DNA of 64,000 nucleotides from Pseudomonas marginalis (lineage in GTDB: Bacteria > Pseudomonadota > Gammaproteobacteria > Pseudomonadales > Pseudomonadaceae). This document shows positions 21,506 to 29,514 of the stretch, in pieces. The stretch lies in assembly GCF_900105325.1 (NCBI RefSeq), contig NZ_FNSU01000001.1, positions 806,001 to 870,000 of the forward strand. Reading direction: 5' to 3'. Numbering within the stretch: position 1 is the stretch's first letter; every line of letters begins with the position of its first letter. A program made the translations under genes and the position numbers. The notes under the pieces are model-generated. The model saw nothing but the letters and a program-made list of their open reading frames with translations, had not been told where the DNA came from and did no database searches.

Positions 21506-22618
21506 ATGATCAAGTCCCGCGCTGCCGTTGCCTTTGAAGCCAAGAAACCCCTCGAGATCGTGGAAGTCGATGTGGCCATGCCCAAGGCGGGCGAAGTGCT
21601 GTTGCGTGTGGTCGCCTCCGGGGTTTGCCATACCGACGCCTACACCCTCTCCGGCGCCGACCCGGAAGGCATCTTCCCGTCCATCCTTGGCCATGAAGGC
21701 GGTGCGGTGGTCGAAGCCATCGGCGAGGGCGTGACTTCGGTGGCGGTGGGCGACCATGTGATCCCGCTGTACACCCCGGAGTGCGGCAAGTGCAAGTTCT
21801 GCCTGTCGGGTAAGACCAACCTGTGCCAGGCCATTCGTTCCACCCAAGGCAAAGGCCTGATGCCGGATGGCACCACGCGCTTTTCCTACAAGGGGCAGCC
21901 GATTTTCCACTACATGGGGACTTCGACGTTCTCCGAGTACACCGTGCTGCCGGAAATTTCCGTCGCCAAGATTCCTAAAGAAGCGCCGCTGGAGAAGGTC
22001 TGCCTGCTCGGCTGTGGCGTCACCACCGGCATCGGTGCGGTGCTCAACACCGCCAAGGTCAAGCCGGGCGACACCGTGGCGATCTTCGGTCTTGGCGGTA
22101 TTGGCCTGTCGGCCGTGATCGGTGCGGTCAAGGCTAAGGCCGGCCGTATCATTGCGATTGACATCAACCCGGCCAAGTTCGAGATCGCCAAGCAACTGGG
22201 CGCCACCGACTGCATCAACCCGAAAGACTATGACCGTCCGATCCAGGACGTGATTGTCGATTTGACTGACGGCGGCGTGGACTTTTCCTTCGAGTGCATC
22301 GGCAACGTGCAACTGATGCGTGCCGCGCTCGAGTGCTGCCACAAGGGTTGGGGTGAATCGGTGATCATCGGGGTTGCCGGTGCCGGCCAGGAAATCTCCA
22401 CCCGCCCATTCCAACTGGTGACCGGTCGCGTCTGGCGTGGCTCGGCGTTCGGTGGCGTACGCGGCCGTACTGAACTGCCAAGCTACGTGGAAATGGCCCA
22501 GACCGGCGAGATTCCGCTGGACACTTTCATCACCCACACCGTGGGCCTGGAAGACATCAACAAAGCGTTTGACCTGATGCATGAAGGCAAGAGCATTCGT
22601 ACCGTCATTCACTTTTGA
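21506..22618 (+). CDS. frmA: S-(hydroxymethyl)glutathione dehydrogenase (class III alcohol dehydrogenase)
   Basis: Oxidises S-hydroxymethylglutathione, formed when formaldehyde reacts with glutathione, to S-formylglutathione with NAD; it can also reduce S-nitrosoglutathione. The 370-residue zinc alcohol dehydrogenase has GVCHTDAYTLSGADPEG near residue 40 (catalytic zinc Cys), a GHEGGAVVE segment, four Cys of the structural zinc in CGKCKFCLSGKTNLC, and the Rossmann motif GLGGIGLSAV near residue 195. Also called adhC. The next enzyme of the pathway, fghA, follows 90 bases later. Confidence 0.96.
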   Translation: MIKSRAAVAFEAKKPLEIVEVDVAMPKAGEVLLRVVASGVCHTDAYTLSGADPEGIFPSILGHEGGAVVEAIGEGVTSVAVGDHVIPLYTPECGKCKFCLSGKTNLCQAIRSTQGKGLMPDGTTRFSYKGQPIFHYMGTSTFSEYTVLPEISVAKIPKEAPLEKVCLLGCGVTTGIGAVLNTAKVKPGDTVAIFGLGGIGLSAVIGAVKAKAGRIIAIDINPAKFEIAKQLGATDCINPKDYDRPIQDVIVDLTDGGVDFSFECIGNVQLMRAALECCHKGWGESVIIGVAGAGQEISTRPFQLVTGRVWRGSAFGGVRGRTELPSYVEMAQTGEIPLDTFITHTVGLEDINKAFDLMHEGKSIRTVIHF

Positions 22619-22708
22619 AGCAGCGGCAAGCGGCAAGCTATCAGCAGCAAGTGGGTGTACGCCTTACTTGCCGCTTGAGGCTTGCAACTTGCAGTTGGGA
22701 GCACTCCC
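22619..22708. repeat. heptamer-type inverted repeats inside the frmA-fghA gap
   Basis: The gap contains GCGGCAAG units (22623-22637), a complementary CTTGCCGC (22667-22674) and CTTGCAACTTGCAG (22681-22694). It can fold as a hairpin and belongs to the same CTGCAAG/CGGCAAG word family as the tandem array at 47808-47863. It lies within an operon, so it may tune fghA expression relative to frmA. Confidence 0.6.
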
Positions 22709-23554
22709 ATGACCCTGGAAAATATCTCCTGCCAGAAGAGTTTTGGCGGCTGGCACAAACGCTACAAACACAGTTCCCACGTGCTCGGCTGCGACATGAC
22801 TTTCGCCGTCTACCTGCCGCCGCAAGCGGAGCAGGGCGGCAAATTGCCGGTGCTGTACTGGCTGTCCGGCTTGACCTGCACCGATGAGAACTTCATGCAG
22901 AAAGCCGGTGCTCAGCGCATGGCCGCAGAACTGGGGCTTATCATTGTCGCGCCCGACACCAGCCCCCGTGGCCCCGGTGTGCCGGGCGACCCGGACAACG
23001 CCTGGGATTTTGGCCTGGGTGCCGGCTTCTACCTGAATGCCACCCAGGAACCTTGGGCCAAGCACTACAGGATGCATGACTACGTGGTGCAGGAATTGCC
23101 GGCATTGGTTGAAGCGCATTTCCCGGCTTCGGACAAACGCGGTATCAGCGGCCACTCCATGGGCGGCCACGGTGCGTTGGTGTGTGCCTTGCGCAACCCC
23201 GGGCGTTACCTGTCGGTGTCGGCGTTTTCGCCGATCAACAACCCGATGGATTGCCCGTGGGGCCAGAAAGCCTTCTCCCGTTACCTGGGTGAAGAACGCT
23301 CCAAATGGCGCGAATGGGATGCCTGTGTGCTGATCAGCGAAGCCTCGCAAAAGCTGCCCTTGCTGGTGGATCAGGGCGACCGCGACGATTTCCTCGCTGT
23401 GCAGCTCAAGCCCGAAGCCTTGCAGCAAGCGGCCAAGGCGGCGAACCATCCACTGGAACTGCGCCTGCAGCCCGGCTACGACCACAGCTACTTCTTTATC
23501 GCCAGCTTCATCGAAGACCATTTGCGACATCATGGTCGTGCTTTGCTCGGTTAA
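22709..23554 (+). CDS. fghA: S-formylglutathione hydrolase
   Basis: Serine esterase that releases formate and glutathione from S-formylglutathione, the second step of formaldehyde detoxification. The ATG at 22709 (MTLENISCQKSFGGW) gives 281 residues, the family size; an upstream in-frame opening runs through repeat sequence and is rejected. The nucleophile Ser is in GHSMGGHGA (near residue 150), preceded by the oxyanion-hole segment YWLSGLTCTDENF. The His is in the PGYDHSYFF segment near the C-terminus. Co-directional with frmA. Confidence 0.96.
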   Translation: MTLENISCQKSFGGWHKRYKHSSHVLGCDMTFAVYLPPQAEQGGKLPVLYWLSGLTCTDENFMQKAGAQRMAAELGLIIVAPDTSPRGPGVPGDPDNAWDFGLGAGFYLNATQEPWAKHYRMHDYVVQELPALVEAHFPASDKRGISGHSMGGHGALVCALRNPGRYLSVSAFSPINNPMDCPWGQKAFSRYLGEERSKWREWDACVLISEASQKLPLLVDQGDRDDFLAVQLKPEALQQAAKAANHPLELRLQPGYDHSYFFIASFIEDHLRHHGRALLG

Positions 23555-23578
23555 TGTGAGGCAAAAGTAGGTAGAATC

Positions 23579-23608
23579 ACGCCCTGAATTAAATCGGGGC
23601 GTTTTTTT
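23579..23608 (+). terminator. terminator-like hairpin covering the ispF ribosome site
   Basis: CGCCC (23580-23584) pairs with GGGCG (23597-23601) around an AT-rich loop and is followed by seven T (23602-23608). The ispF ATG comes immediately after the T-run, so the only purine-rich ribosome-binding candidate (CGGGGCG) is within the 3' arm. The hairpin may act as fghA terminator and as a block to ispF initiation. Confidence 0.6.
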
Positions 23609-24082
23609 ATGCGTATTGGCCACGGCTACGATGTGCACCGTTTCGCTGAAGGCGATTTCATCACCCTGGGCGGCGTGCGCATTGCGCACCACCATGGGTT
23701 GCTGGCTCATTCCGACGGCGACGTTGTCCTGCATGCCTTGAGCGACGCCTTGCTCGGCGCGGCGGCACTGGGCGATATCGGCAAGCACTTTCCGGATACC
23801 GATCCCACCTTCAAGGGCGCGGACAGCCGTGTCCTGCTGCGCCATGTGGTCGGCCTGATCCATGCCAAGGGCTGGAAGGTCGGCAATGTCGATAACACCA
23901 TCGTGGCCCAGGCGCCGAAAATGGCCCCGCATATCGAATCCATGCGCGCACTGATTGCCGCAGACCTGCAAATTGAATTGGATCAAGTCAACGTGAAAGC
24001 CACCACCACCGAAAAACTCGGGTTCACCGGTCGTGAAGAGGGCATCGCGGTGCACTCCGTCGCCTTGTTGCTGCGCGCATGA
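23609..24082 (+). CDS. ispF: 2-C-methyl-D-erythritol 2,4-cyclodiphosphate synthase
   Basis: Cyclises CDP-methylerythritol 2-phosphate, releasing CMP, in the MEP pathway. The 157-residue protein begins MRIGHGYDVHRF, with the Asp and His that bind zinc; LLAHSDGDVVLHALSDALLGA provides the third ligand, and KATTTEKLGFTGREEGIA is the C-terminal signature. Its stop overlaps the truD start (ATGA). The start codon directly follows the T-run of a hairpin. Confidence 0.97.
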   Translation: MRIGHGYDVHRFAEGDFITLGGVRIAHHHGLLAHSDGDVVLHALSDALLGAAALGDIGKHFPDTDPTFKGADSRVLLRHVVGLIHAKGWKVGNVDNTIVAQAPKMAPHIESMRALIAADLQIELDQVNVKATTTEKLGFTGREEGIAVHSVALLLRA

Positions 24083-25137
24083 ACGACCTGCAACTGCTGG
24101 GCCCGCGTGCCTATGGCGAGGCCCTGGGCAGCGCGGTCCTGAAGGCCACGGCTGAAGATTTCCAGGTCGACGAAGTGCTCGATATTCCGCTTACCGGCGA
24201 AGGCGAGCACCTGTGGCTGTGGGTTGAGAAGCGCGGGCTCAATACTGAGGAAGCCGCGCGGCGTATCGCCAAGGCGGCTGGCGTGCCGTTGCGCACCGTC
24301 AGCTATGCCGGGCTCAAGGACCGTCAGGCGTTGACCCGCCAGTGGTTCAGCGTACAACTGCCGGGCAAGGCCGATCCGGACATGAGCGCTGCGGAAAACG
24401 ACACCCTCAGGATCCTGAAAACCGCCCGCCACAAGCGCAAGCTGCAACGTGGCGCGCACTCGGCCAACGGCTTTACCTTGCGCCTGACCCAATTGGCCGG
24501 TGATACCGTCGCCATCGACGCGCGGCTGCAATTGATTGCCCAGTACGGCATTCCCAACTATTTCGGCACCCAGCGTTTTGGCCACAACGGTGGCAATGTC
24601 GTCGACGCCCGCGAATGGGCCGCGCGCAAGGCCCTGCCGGAGCAACGCAATGTGCGTTCGCGGTTGTTGTCCACCGCGCGTAGCTTCCTCTTCAACAAAG
24701 TGTTGGCGGCACGTGTCGCCGACGGTTCCTGGCAGCGCGCGCAAGTGGGTGATCTGCTGGCGTTTACCGACAGCCGCAGCTTTTTTCCGGCGGGGGAGGC
24801 TGAGTGCAGCGACCCGCGCCTGGCGATCCTGGACCTGCACCCCACCGGGCCGCAGTGGGGCGAGGGTGATTCTCCGGCGACAGGCGCCACGTTTGAGTTG
24901 GAGCAGGCGGTTGCCGCCGGTGAAGCCGACCTGCGTGATTGGCTGGTGAGTGCCGGCATGAGCCAGGAACGTCGCATTCTGCGACTGCCCATTGGCGGGT
25001 TGACGTGGCATTATCCCGGGCCTGACATTCTGCAATTGGAATTCGTCCTGCCGGCCGGATGCTTCGCCACTGTCTTGGTGCGCGAGCTTGTTGATCTGGT
25101 GCCGGTGGGGCAGACGGACAGCCCATGCGTATTCTGA
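24079..25137 (+). CDS. truD: tRNA pseudouridine(13) synthase
   Basis: Forms pseudouridine 13 in tRNA-Glu. The 352-residue protein has the TruD core: AGLKDRQALTRQWFS near residue 77 with the catalytic Asp, and YFGTQRFGHNGGNV near 157. The TruD insertion domain is in the middle (about 160-300). It overlaps ispF by four bases and surE by 13 bases, so ispF-truD-surE-pcm form one tightly coupled unit. Confidence 0.96.
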   Translation: MNDLQLLGPRAYGEALGSAVLKATAEDFQVDEVLDIPLTGEGEHLWLWVEKRGLNTEEAARRIAKAAGVPLRTVSYAGLKDRQALTRQWFSVQLPGKADPDMSAAENDTLRILKTARHKRKLQRGAHSANGFTLRLTQLAGDTVAIDARLQLIAQYGIPNYFGTQRFGHNGGNVVDAREWAARKALPEQRNVRSRLLSTARSFLFNKVLAARVADGSWQRAQVGDLLAFTDSRSFFPAGEAECSDPRLAILDLHPTGPQWGEGDSPATGATFELEQAVAAGEADLRDWLVSAGMSQERRILRLPIGGLTWHYPGPDILQLEFVLPAGCFATVLVRELVDLVPVGQTDSPCVF

Positions 25138-25874
25138 TATCAAACGATGACGGTGCCACCGCACCCGGTCTTGCCGCGCTCTATGCTGCGCTGCAGGATT
25201 ACGCCGAGTGCGTGGTGGTTGCCCCCGACCAGGACAAGAGCGGCGCCAGCAGTTCGCTGACGCTCGACCGTCCGCTGCACCCGCAGGTTCTGGCCAATGG
25301 CTTCATCAGTGTGAACGGCACCCCCACCGACTGCGTGCACCTGGCGATCAACAGTTTGTTGGACCAGGAGCCGGACCTGGTGGTGTCGGGCATCAACCTC
25401 GGCGCCAACCTTGGCGACGACGTGCTGTATTCCGGCACGGTGGCGGCGGCGCTTGAAGGACGCTTCCTCGGCCGGACCTCGTTTGCGTTTTCGTTGGCAT
25501 CGCGTCAACTGGACAACCTGCCCACCGCGGCCTATTTCGCGCGCAAGCTGGTGGAGGCCCATGGCGCCCTGGACCTGCCGCCGCGCACGGTGCTCAACGT
25601 CAACATTCCCAATTTGCCCCTCGACCACATTCGCGGTATCCAGCTTACACGCCTGGGCCATCGCGCCCGCGCGGCAGCGCCGTTGAAGGTCGTCGACCCG
25701 CGTGGCAAGGAAGGCTACTGGATCGCGGCAGCGGGCGATGCCGAAGACGGTGGCCCAGGCACGGACTTTCACGCGGTGATGCAAGGCTATGTGTCGATTA
25801 CCCCGTTGCAACTTGATCGCACCTTCAGTGATGCCTTCAGTGGTCTCGATGGCTGGCTGGAGGGGCTGCGCTGA
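25125..25874 (+). CDS. surE: 5'/3'-nucleotidase SurE
   Basis: Stationary-phase survival nucleotidase that dephosphorylates nucleoside monophosphates and short polyphosphate. The 249-residue protein starts MRILISNDDGATAPG, with the metal-binding Asp pair. SGINLGANLGDDVLYSGTVAAA (near residue 90) completes the metal site and dimer contacts. It starts inside the end of truD and its TGA overlaps the pcm ATG by one base. Linked to nlpD-rpoS as in E. coli. Confidence 0.97.
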   Translation: MRILISNDDGATAPGLAALYAALQDYAECVVVAPDQDKSGASSSLTLDRPLHPQVLANGFISVNGTPTDCVHLAINSLLDQEPDLVVSGINLGANLGDDVLYSGTVAAALEGRFLGRTSFAFSLASRQLDNLPTAAYFARKLVEAHGALDLPPRTVLNVNIPNLPLDHIRGIQLTRLGHRARAAAPLKVVDPRGKEGYWIAAAGDAEDGGPGTDFHAVMQGYVSITPLQLDRTFSDAFSGLDGWLEGLR

Positions 25875-26551
25875 TGGCTCGTGAACAAGACGACCTGCTG
25901 CGCCGGGGCATCGGGATGACCTCCCAGCGCACCCGTGAGCGTTTGATCCAGCGCCTGTACGAAGAGGGGCTTTCCAACGCCCAGGTGTTGGAAGTGATCC
26001 GGCGTACGCCTCGGCACCTCTTTGTCGATGAAGCCTTGGCCCATCGTGCCTACGAAGACACGGCATTGCCCATCGGCCATAACCAGACCATCTCCCAGCC
26101 TTATATGGTTGCGCGCATGAGCGAGCTGCTGCTGGCGGCGGGGCCGTTGGACAAGGTGCTGGAGATTGGCACCGGTTCCGGCTACCAGACGGCGGTGCTG
26201 TCGCAACTGGTGGAGCGGGTGTTCTCGGTGGAGCGCATCAAGGTGCTGCAGGACCGCGCCAAGGAACGCCTGGTGGAGCTGAACCTGCGCAACGTGGTAT
26301 TCCGCTGGGGCGATGGTTGGGAAGGCTGGCCGGCGCTGGCGCCCTACAACGGGATTATCGTCACTGCCGTGGCCACCGATGTGCCGCAGGCACTGCTCGA
26401 TCAACTGGCCCCGGGAGGGCGGCTGGTCATTCCGGTGGGGTCAGGTGAAGTGCAACAATTGATGCTTATTGTCCGTGAAGACGATGGTTTTTCCCGGCAT
26501 GTACTCGGCGCCGTGCGTTTTGTGCCGTTGCTCAATGGCCCGCTGGCCTGA
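25874..26551 (+). CDS. pcm: protein-L-isoaspartate O-methyltransferase
   Basis: Repairs aged proteins by methylating isoaspartyl residues with S-adenosylmethionine. The 225-residue protein shows the SAM-binding motif VLEIGTGSGYQTAVL (near residue 95), preceded by GHNQTISQPYMVARM, the family's substrate-binding segment, and followed by LAPGGRLVIPVG. Translation is coupled to surE by a one-base overlap (TGATG). It works in the stationary-phase group with SurE and RpoS. Confidence 0.97.
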   Translation: MAREQDDLLRRGIGMTSQRTRERLIQRLYEEGLSNAQVLEVIRRTPRHLFVDEALAHRAYEDTALPIGHNQTISQPYMVARMSELLLAAGPLDKVLEIGTGSGYQTAVLSQLVERVFSVERIKVLQDRAKERLVELNLRNVVFRWGDGWEGWPALAPYNGIIVTAVATDVPQALLDQLAPGGRLVIPVGSGEVQQLMLIVREDDGFSRHVLGAVRFVPLLNGPLA

Positions 26552-26758
26552 TCATTTTTCGCGGGCAGTGAATTCTGTTGGTGAGGATGTGTCTTACGGC
26601 GGGGTCTATCAAGTCAACATGATGGGCGGGGCGATTCAACGCGCTGAATGATTCGTTTCAGTCGCGTGACGGTAAAACTTCAATGCCCAGTTATACTTGC
26701 GTCATATTTCAAGCCTGATACAGGCATTCATGTTCAGCCACCACAAAGGGAGCGGCGG

Positions 26759-27595
26759 GTGAGTCTCACAGGTCTTGCGCAGCGTATGAGTAAAACAAGT
26801 TTTCAGCGACTGGTGCTTGGCCTTGTCTTTGGTTCCCTTCTGGTAGGGTGTTCCAGCTCGCCAAGCAGCGGTGCACGGGTGGTTGACCGCAATAACGCTG
26901 CACCACAAAAGCCGACGGTGACCACCGGGCAGTATGTCGTGCGCAAGGGCGACACCTTGTTCTCGATTGCCTTCCGTTATGGCTGGGACTACAAGGCCCT
27001 CGCAGCCCGTAACAATATTCCTGTGCCCTACACGATACATCCGGGTCAGACGATTCGCTTTGACGGTCGCACCGGTTCTACCCCTACGGCAGTTGTGACA
27101 AACACCGGATCTTCGCCGTCGTCTTCGAGCAAAACCACCATCATTACCCGGCCTGCGGGTACCGCTGCGCCGAGTGCTGCGAACAAGCCGGCACCCGCGC
27201 CGTTGCCCCCCGCAGGGCCTGCGCCGACCGGTTGGGGATGGCCCTCAAATGGAGTGTTAATTGGAAAATTCTCTTCAAACGGCAGTTTGAATAAAGGCAT
27301 TGATATTGCCGGGGATTTGGGACAGCCTGTTTTAGCTGCGTCTGATGGGACGGTGGTGTACGCCGGGAGTGGTTTGCGGGGCTACGGCGAACTGGTCATC
27401 ATCAAACACAGCGATACCTACGTCAGTGCTTACGGCCACAACCGTAGGCTGTTGGTTCGGGAGGGGCAGCAGGTCAAAGTCGGACAGACAATTGCCGAAA
27501 TGGGGTCAACTGGTACGGACCGGGTGAAACTGCACTTTGAGATTCGCCGTCAAGGGAAGCCTGTAGATCCACTGCAATTCCTACCCCGTCGTTGA
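26759..27595 (+). CDS. nlpD: LysM/M23-domain lipoprotein NlpD
   Basis: Outer-membrane lipoprotein that activates cell-separation amidase in known Gammaproteobacteria. I start at GTG 26759, which follows AAAGGGAG; an ATG at 26786 is the alternative. The signal peptide ends in the lipobox LLVGC. A LysM domain follows (YVVRKGDTLFSIAFRYGWDY), then a Pro/Ala/Ser linker and a LytM (M23) domain. The zinc-site His are missing (NKGIDIAG and KLHFEIR instead of HxGxD and HLHFE), so it is a regulator, not an enzyme. The rpoS promoter commonly lies inside this gene. Confidence 0.94.
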   Translation: MSLTGLAQRMSKTSFQRLVLGLVFGSLLVGCSSSPSSGARVVDRNNAAPQKPTVTTGQYVVRKGDTLFSIAFRYGWDYKALAARNNIPVPYTIHPGQTIRFDGRTGSTPTAVVTNTGSSPSSSSKTTIITRPAGTAAPSAANKPAPAPLPPAGPAPTGWGWPSNGVLIGKFSSNGSLNKGIDIAGDLGQPVLAASDGTVVYAGSGLRGYGELVIIKHSDTYVSAYGHNRRLLVREGQQVKVGQTIAEMGSTGTDRVKLHFEIRRQGKPVDPLQFLPRR

Positions 27596-27605
27596 TATGT
27601 TGCAC

Positions 27606-27635
27606 AGCCTGTTCCTCACGTAGAAGGAACAGGCT
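27606..27635 (+). promoter_or_regulatory. perfect inverted repeat in the nlpD-rpoS gap
   Basis: AGCCTGTTCCT (27606-27616) and AGGAACAGGCT (27625-27635) are exact complements around an 8-base loop. It is followed by CCAGCG, not T, so termination is unlikely. The right arm carries AAGGAA, a GGA motif of the kind bound by RsmA/CsrA; a second GGA is in the rpoS ribosome site. It probably folds in the rpoS leader transcript. Confidence 0.55.
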
Positions 27636-27700
27636 CCAGCGTTGCCAAGGATAAAGGCGTCGCTTGAGCTTGAGGTCGAACTCACCAAAGGACTATAACA

Positions 27701-28705
27701 ATGGCTCTCAGTAAAGAAGCGCCGGAGTTTGACATCGACGATGAGGTTCTCCTTATGGAGACCGGCATCGCTACGGAATCGATGTCGAATGAGGGACCTG
27801 CTGTACCTTCAGTTCGCACCAAATCCAAGAACTCCACCGCGTTAAAGCAACACAAATACATTGATTACACGCGGGCGCTCGATGCGACCCAGCTGTACCT
27901 CAATGAAATCGGCTTTTCCCCTCTGCTGACTCCCGAAGAAGAAGTCCATTTTGCGCGCTTGTCGCAAAAGGGTGATCCGGCTGGGCGCAAGCGCATGATT
28001 GAAAGCAACCTGCGCCTAGTGGTGAAAATCGCCCGACGCTACGTCAATCGTGGGCTGTCCTTGTTGGACCTGATCGAGGAGGGCAACCTGGGCTTGATCC
28101 GGGCGGTGGAGAAGTTCGATCCTGAGCGGGGCTTCCGCTTCTCGACCTATGCCACCTGGTGGATTCGCCAGACCATCGAACGGGCGATCATGAATCAGAC
28201 CCGCACGATCCGGTTGCCGATCCATGTGGTCAAGGAACTCAACGTCTACCTCCGGGCGGCACGTGAGCTCACTCAAAAACTCGATCATGAACCCTCGCCC
28301 GAAGAAATCGCCAATCTGCTGGAAAAACCGGTAGGGGAGGTCAAGCGCATGCTGGGTCTTAACGAGCGTGTGTCTTCGGTCGACGTCTCGCTGGGTCCGG
28401 ACTCGGATAAAACCCTGCTGGACACCCTGACGGATGATCGTCCTACGGATCCCTGCGAGCTGCTGCAGGACGATGATCTTTCCCAAAGCATTGACCAGTG
28501 GCTGTCGGAGCTCACGGACAAGCAGCGTGAGGTGGTGATTCGCCGCTTCGGCCTGCGTGGCCATGAGAGCAGCACGCTGGAGGACGTAGGCCTGGAGATT
28601 GGCCTGACCCGTGAGCGGGTGCGGCAGATCCAGGTGGAAGGGCTCAAGCGCTTGCGCGAGATCCTGGAGAAGAATGGCTTGTCGAGTGAGTCGTTGTTTC
28701 AATAA
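27701..28705 (+). CDS. rpoS: RNA polymerase sigma factor RpoS
   Basis: Stationary-phase and general-stress sigma factor of the sigma-70 family, 334 residues. Region 1.2 begins at DATQLYLNEIGFSPLL; region 2 holds RMIESNLRLVVKIARRYVNRG and the -10 binding helix with FSTYATWWIRQTIERAI; region 3 follows. Region 4 has TREVRQIQVE-like helix-turn-helix (GLTRERVRQIQVEGLKRLR). A good ribosome site, AAAGGAC, precedes the ATG. In Pseudomonas it affects stress survival, biofilm and secondary metabolism. The REPIN 21 bases downstream may end the transcript. Confidence 0.98.
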   Translation: MALSKEAPEFDIDDEVLLMETGIATESMSNEGPAVPSVRTKSKNSTALKQHKYIDYTRALDATQLYLNEIGFSPLLTPEEEVHFARLSQKGDPAGRKRMIESNLRLVVKIARRYVNRGLSLLDLIEEGNLGLIRAVEKFDPERGFRFSTYATWWIRQTIERAIMNQTRTIRLPIHVVKELNVYLRAARELTQKLDHEPSPEEIANLLEKPVGEVKRMLGLNERVSSVDVSLGPDSDKTLLDTLTDDRPTDPCELLQDDDLSQSIDQWLSELTDKQREVVIRRFGLRGHESSTLEDVGLEIGLTRERVRQIQVEGLKRLREILEKNGLSSESLFQ

Positions 28706-28726
28706 CGACGCCGCTTGAATGCTTGA

Positions 28727-28820
28727 ATGTGGGAGGGGGCTTGCTCCCGATAGCGGTAGTTCAGTCACTGGATGTATCGACTGGCACGCCGCTATCGGGA
28801 GCAAGCCCCCTCCCACATTT
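28727..28820. repeat. REPIN downstream of rpoS
   Basis: Inverted pair of the GTGGGAGGGGGC REP family: left core from 28727, right core ending at 28820, with internal CGATAGCGG/CCGCTATCG arms extending the pairing. The whole block folds as a long hairpin. It sits between rpoS and the convergent cold-shock gene, at a point where gene order changes. Confidence 0.9.
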
Positions 28821-28864
28821 TTTGCGCACGACATTTTATTCATTTATGCCCAAATCCCAGGCAT

Positions 28865-28892
28865 AAAAAAACCCCGCTTTTAAGGGCGGGGT
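28865..28892 (-). terminator. intrinsic terminator of the cold-shock gene
   Basis: On the minus strand GACCCCGCCC pairs with GGGCGGGG-like arms (ACCCCGC/GCGGGGT, + strand 28871-28891) and is followed by seven T (A-run at + 28864-28870). The A/T runs on both sides make it potentially bidirectional, serving also the rpoS side. Confidence 0.8.
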
Positions 28893-28915
28893 CTTTTCGA
28901 CTGAGTCAGTACAAG

Positions 28916-29125
28916 TTAGATAACTTGAACTTCTTCAGCTTGCATGCCTTTCTGACCGCGGGTAGCGATGAAAGAAACCTGTTGGCCTTCTTTCAGGCTT
29001 TTGAAGCCGTCGGATTGGATAGCTTTGAAGTGAACGAACAGGTCGTCACCGGATTGTGGAGTGATGAAGCCGAAGCCTTTTTCATCGTTGAACCACTTAA
29101 CGGTACCAGTTTGGCGATTAGACAT
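28916..29125 (-). CDS. cold-shock domain protein (CspA/CapB type)
   Basis: A 69-residue OB-fold nucleic-acid-binding protein that melts RNA secondary structure. RNP1 (KGFGFITP) and RNP2 (LFVHFKAI) motifs are intact, after the usual GTVKWFND start. A strong ribosome site (AAGGAG) precedes the ATG. It has its own terminator and a long upstream region, as typical for cold-inducible csp genes. Several paralogues are normal in Pseudomonas, so I give no exact symbol. Confidence 0.95.
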   Translation of the reverse strand: MSNRQTGTVKWFNDEKGFGFITPQSGDDLFVHFKAIQSDGFKSLKEGQQVSFIATRGQKGMQAEEVQVI

Positions 29126-29514
29126 GGTGTATCTCCTTGGACAAAGTTAACTGCGACTCAGGAAAAGCCCTGGCCGAGACTGAGTGCAAAGAGCAGGAAA
29201 AATTCTTGGAGATGGTTGGATCGAAATTCAACATATCGTGTAGAGATTCTCAGTGACACAAGCAGCACAGTGGCGCCACCTTAACCCTTTTTCCGGAACG
29301 TGCCAATGGTATTTCCGAAGGTTTCTCTATTTTCGTGACTGGCGGTGGTATTTACACACACCGGTTGCGGCAATACGGGGCCCGGCCCCGCTGGCCGCGC
29401 CTTATGGCAGCCGGTGCGTTCATCAAGAAAAGCCCGACGCCCTTTGAACCCCAACGCCGGCCCCGGTAAGATGCCCCACAGAATTTTTCCACCTCGCTAT
29501 TCAGGACACCCGCC
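29126..29514. other. 389-base divergent intergenic region, csp to dcd
   Basis: No gene is supported here. It must hold the csp promoter and 5' untranslated leader on the minus strand and the dcd promoter on the plus strand. A weak minus-strand promoter (TTGTGT, 17 bases, CGATAT) can be read around 29235-29265. A GC-rich patch (GGGGCCCGGCCCC near 29378) could fold. I see no known RNA family. Confidence 0.5.

Noticed and set aside
25900..26000. Frameshift between surE and pcm
   Set aside because: The overlap is a normal one-base TGATG coupling; both proteins are full length.
26648..26758. Longer NlpD reading from 26648
   Set aside because: The extension has no ribosome site and would put 37 residues before the signal peptide.
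28706..28915. Possible rsmZ small RNA after rpoS
   Set aside because: The stretch is fully explained by a REPIN and the csp terminator; it lacks the multiple GGA-bearing hairpins of rsmZ.
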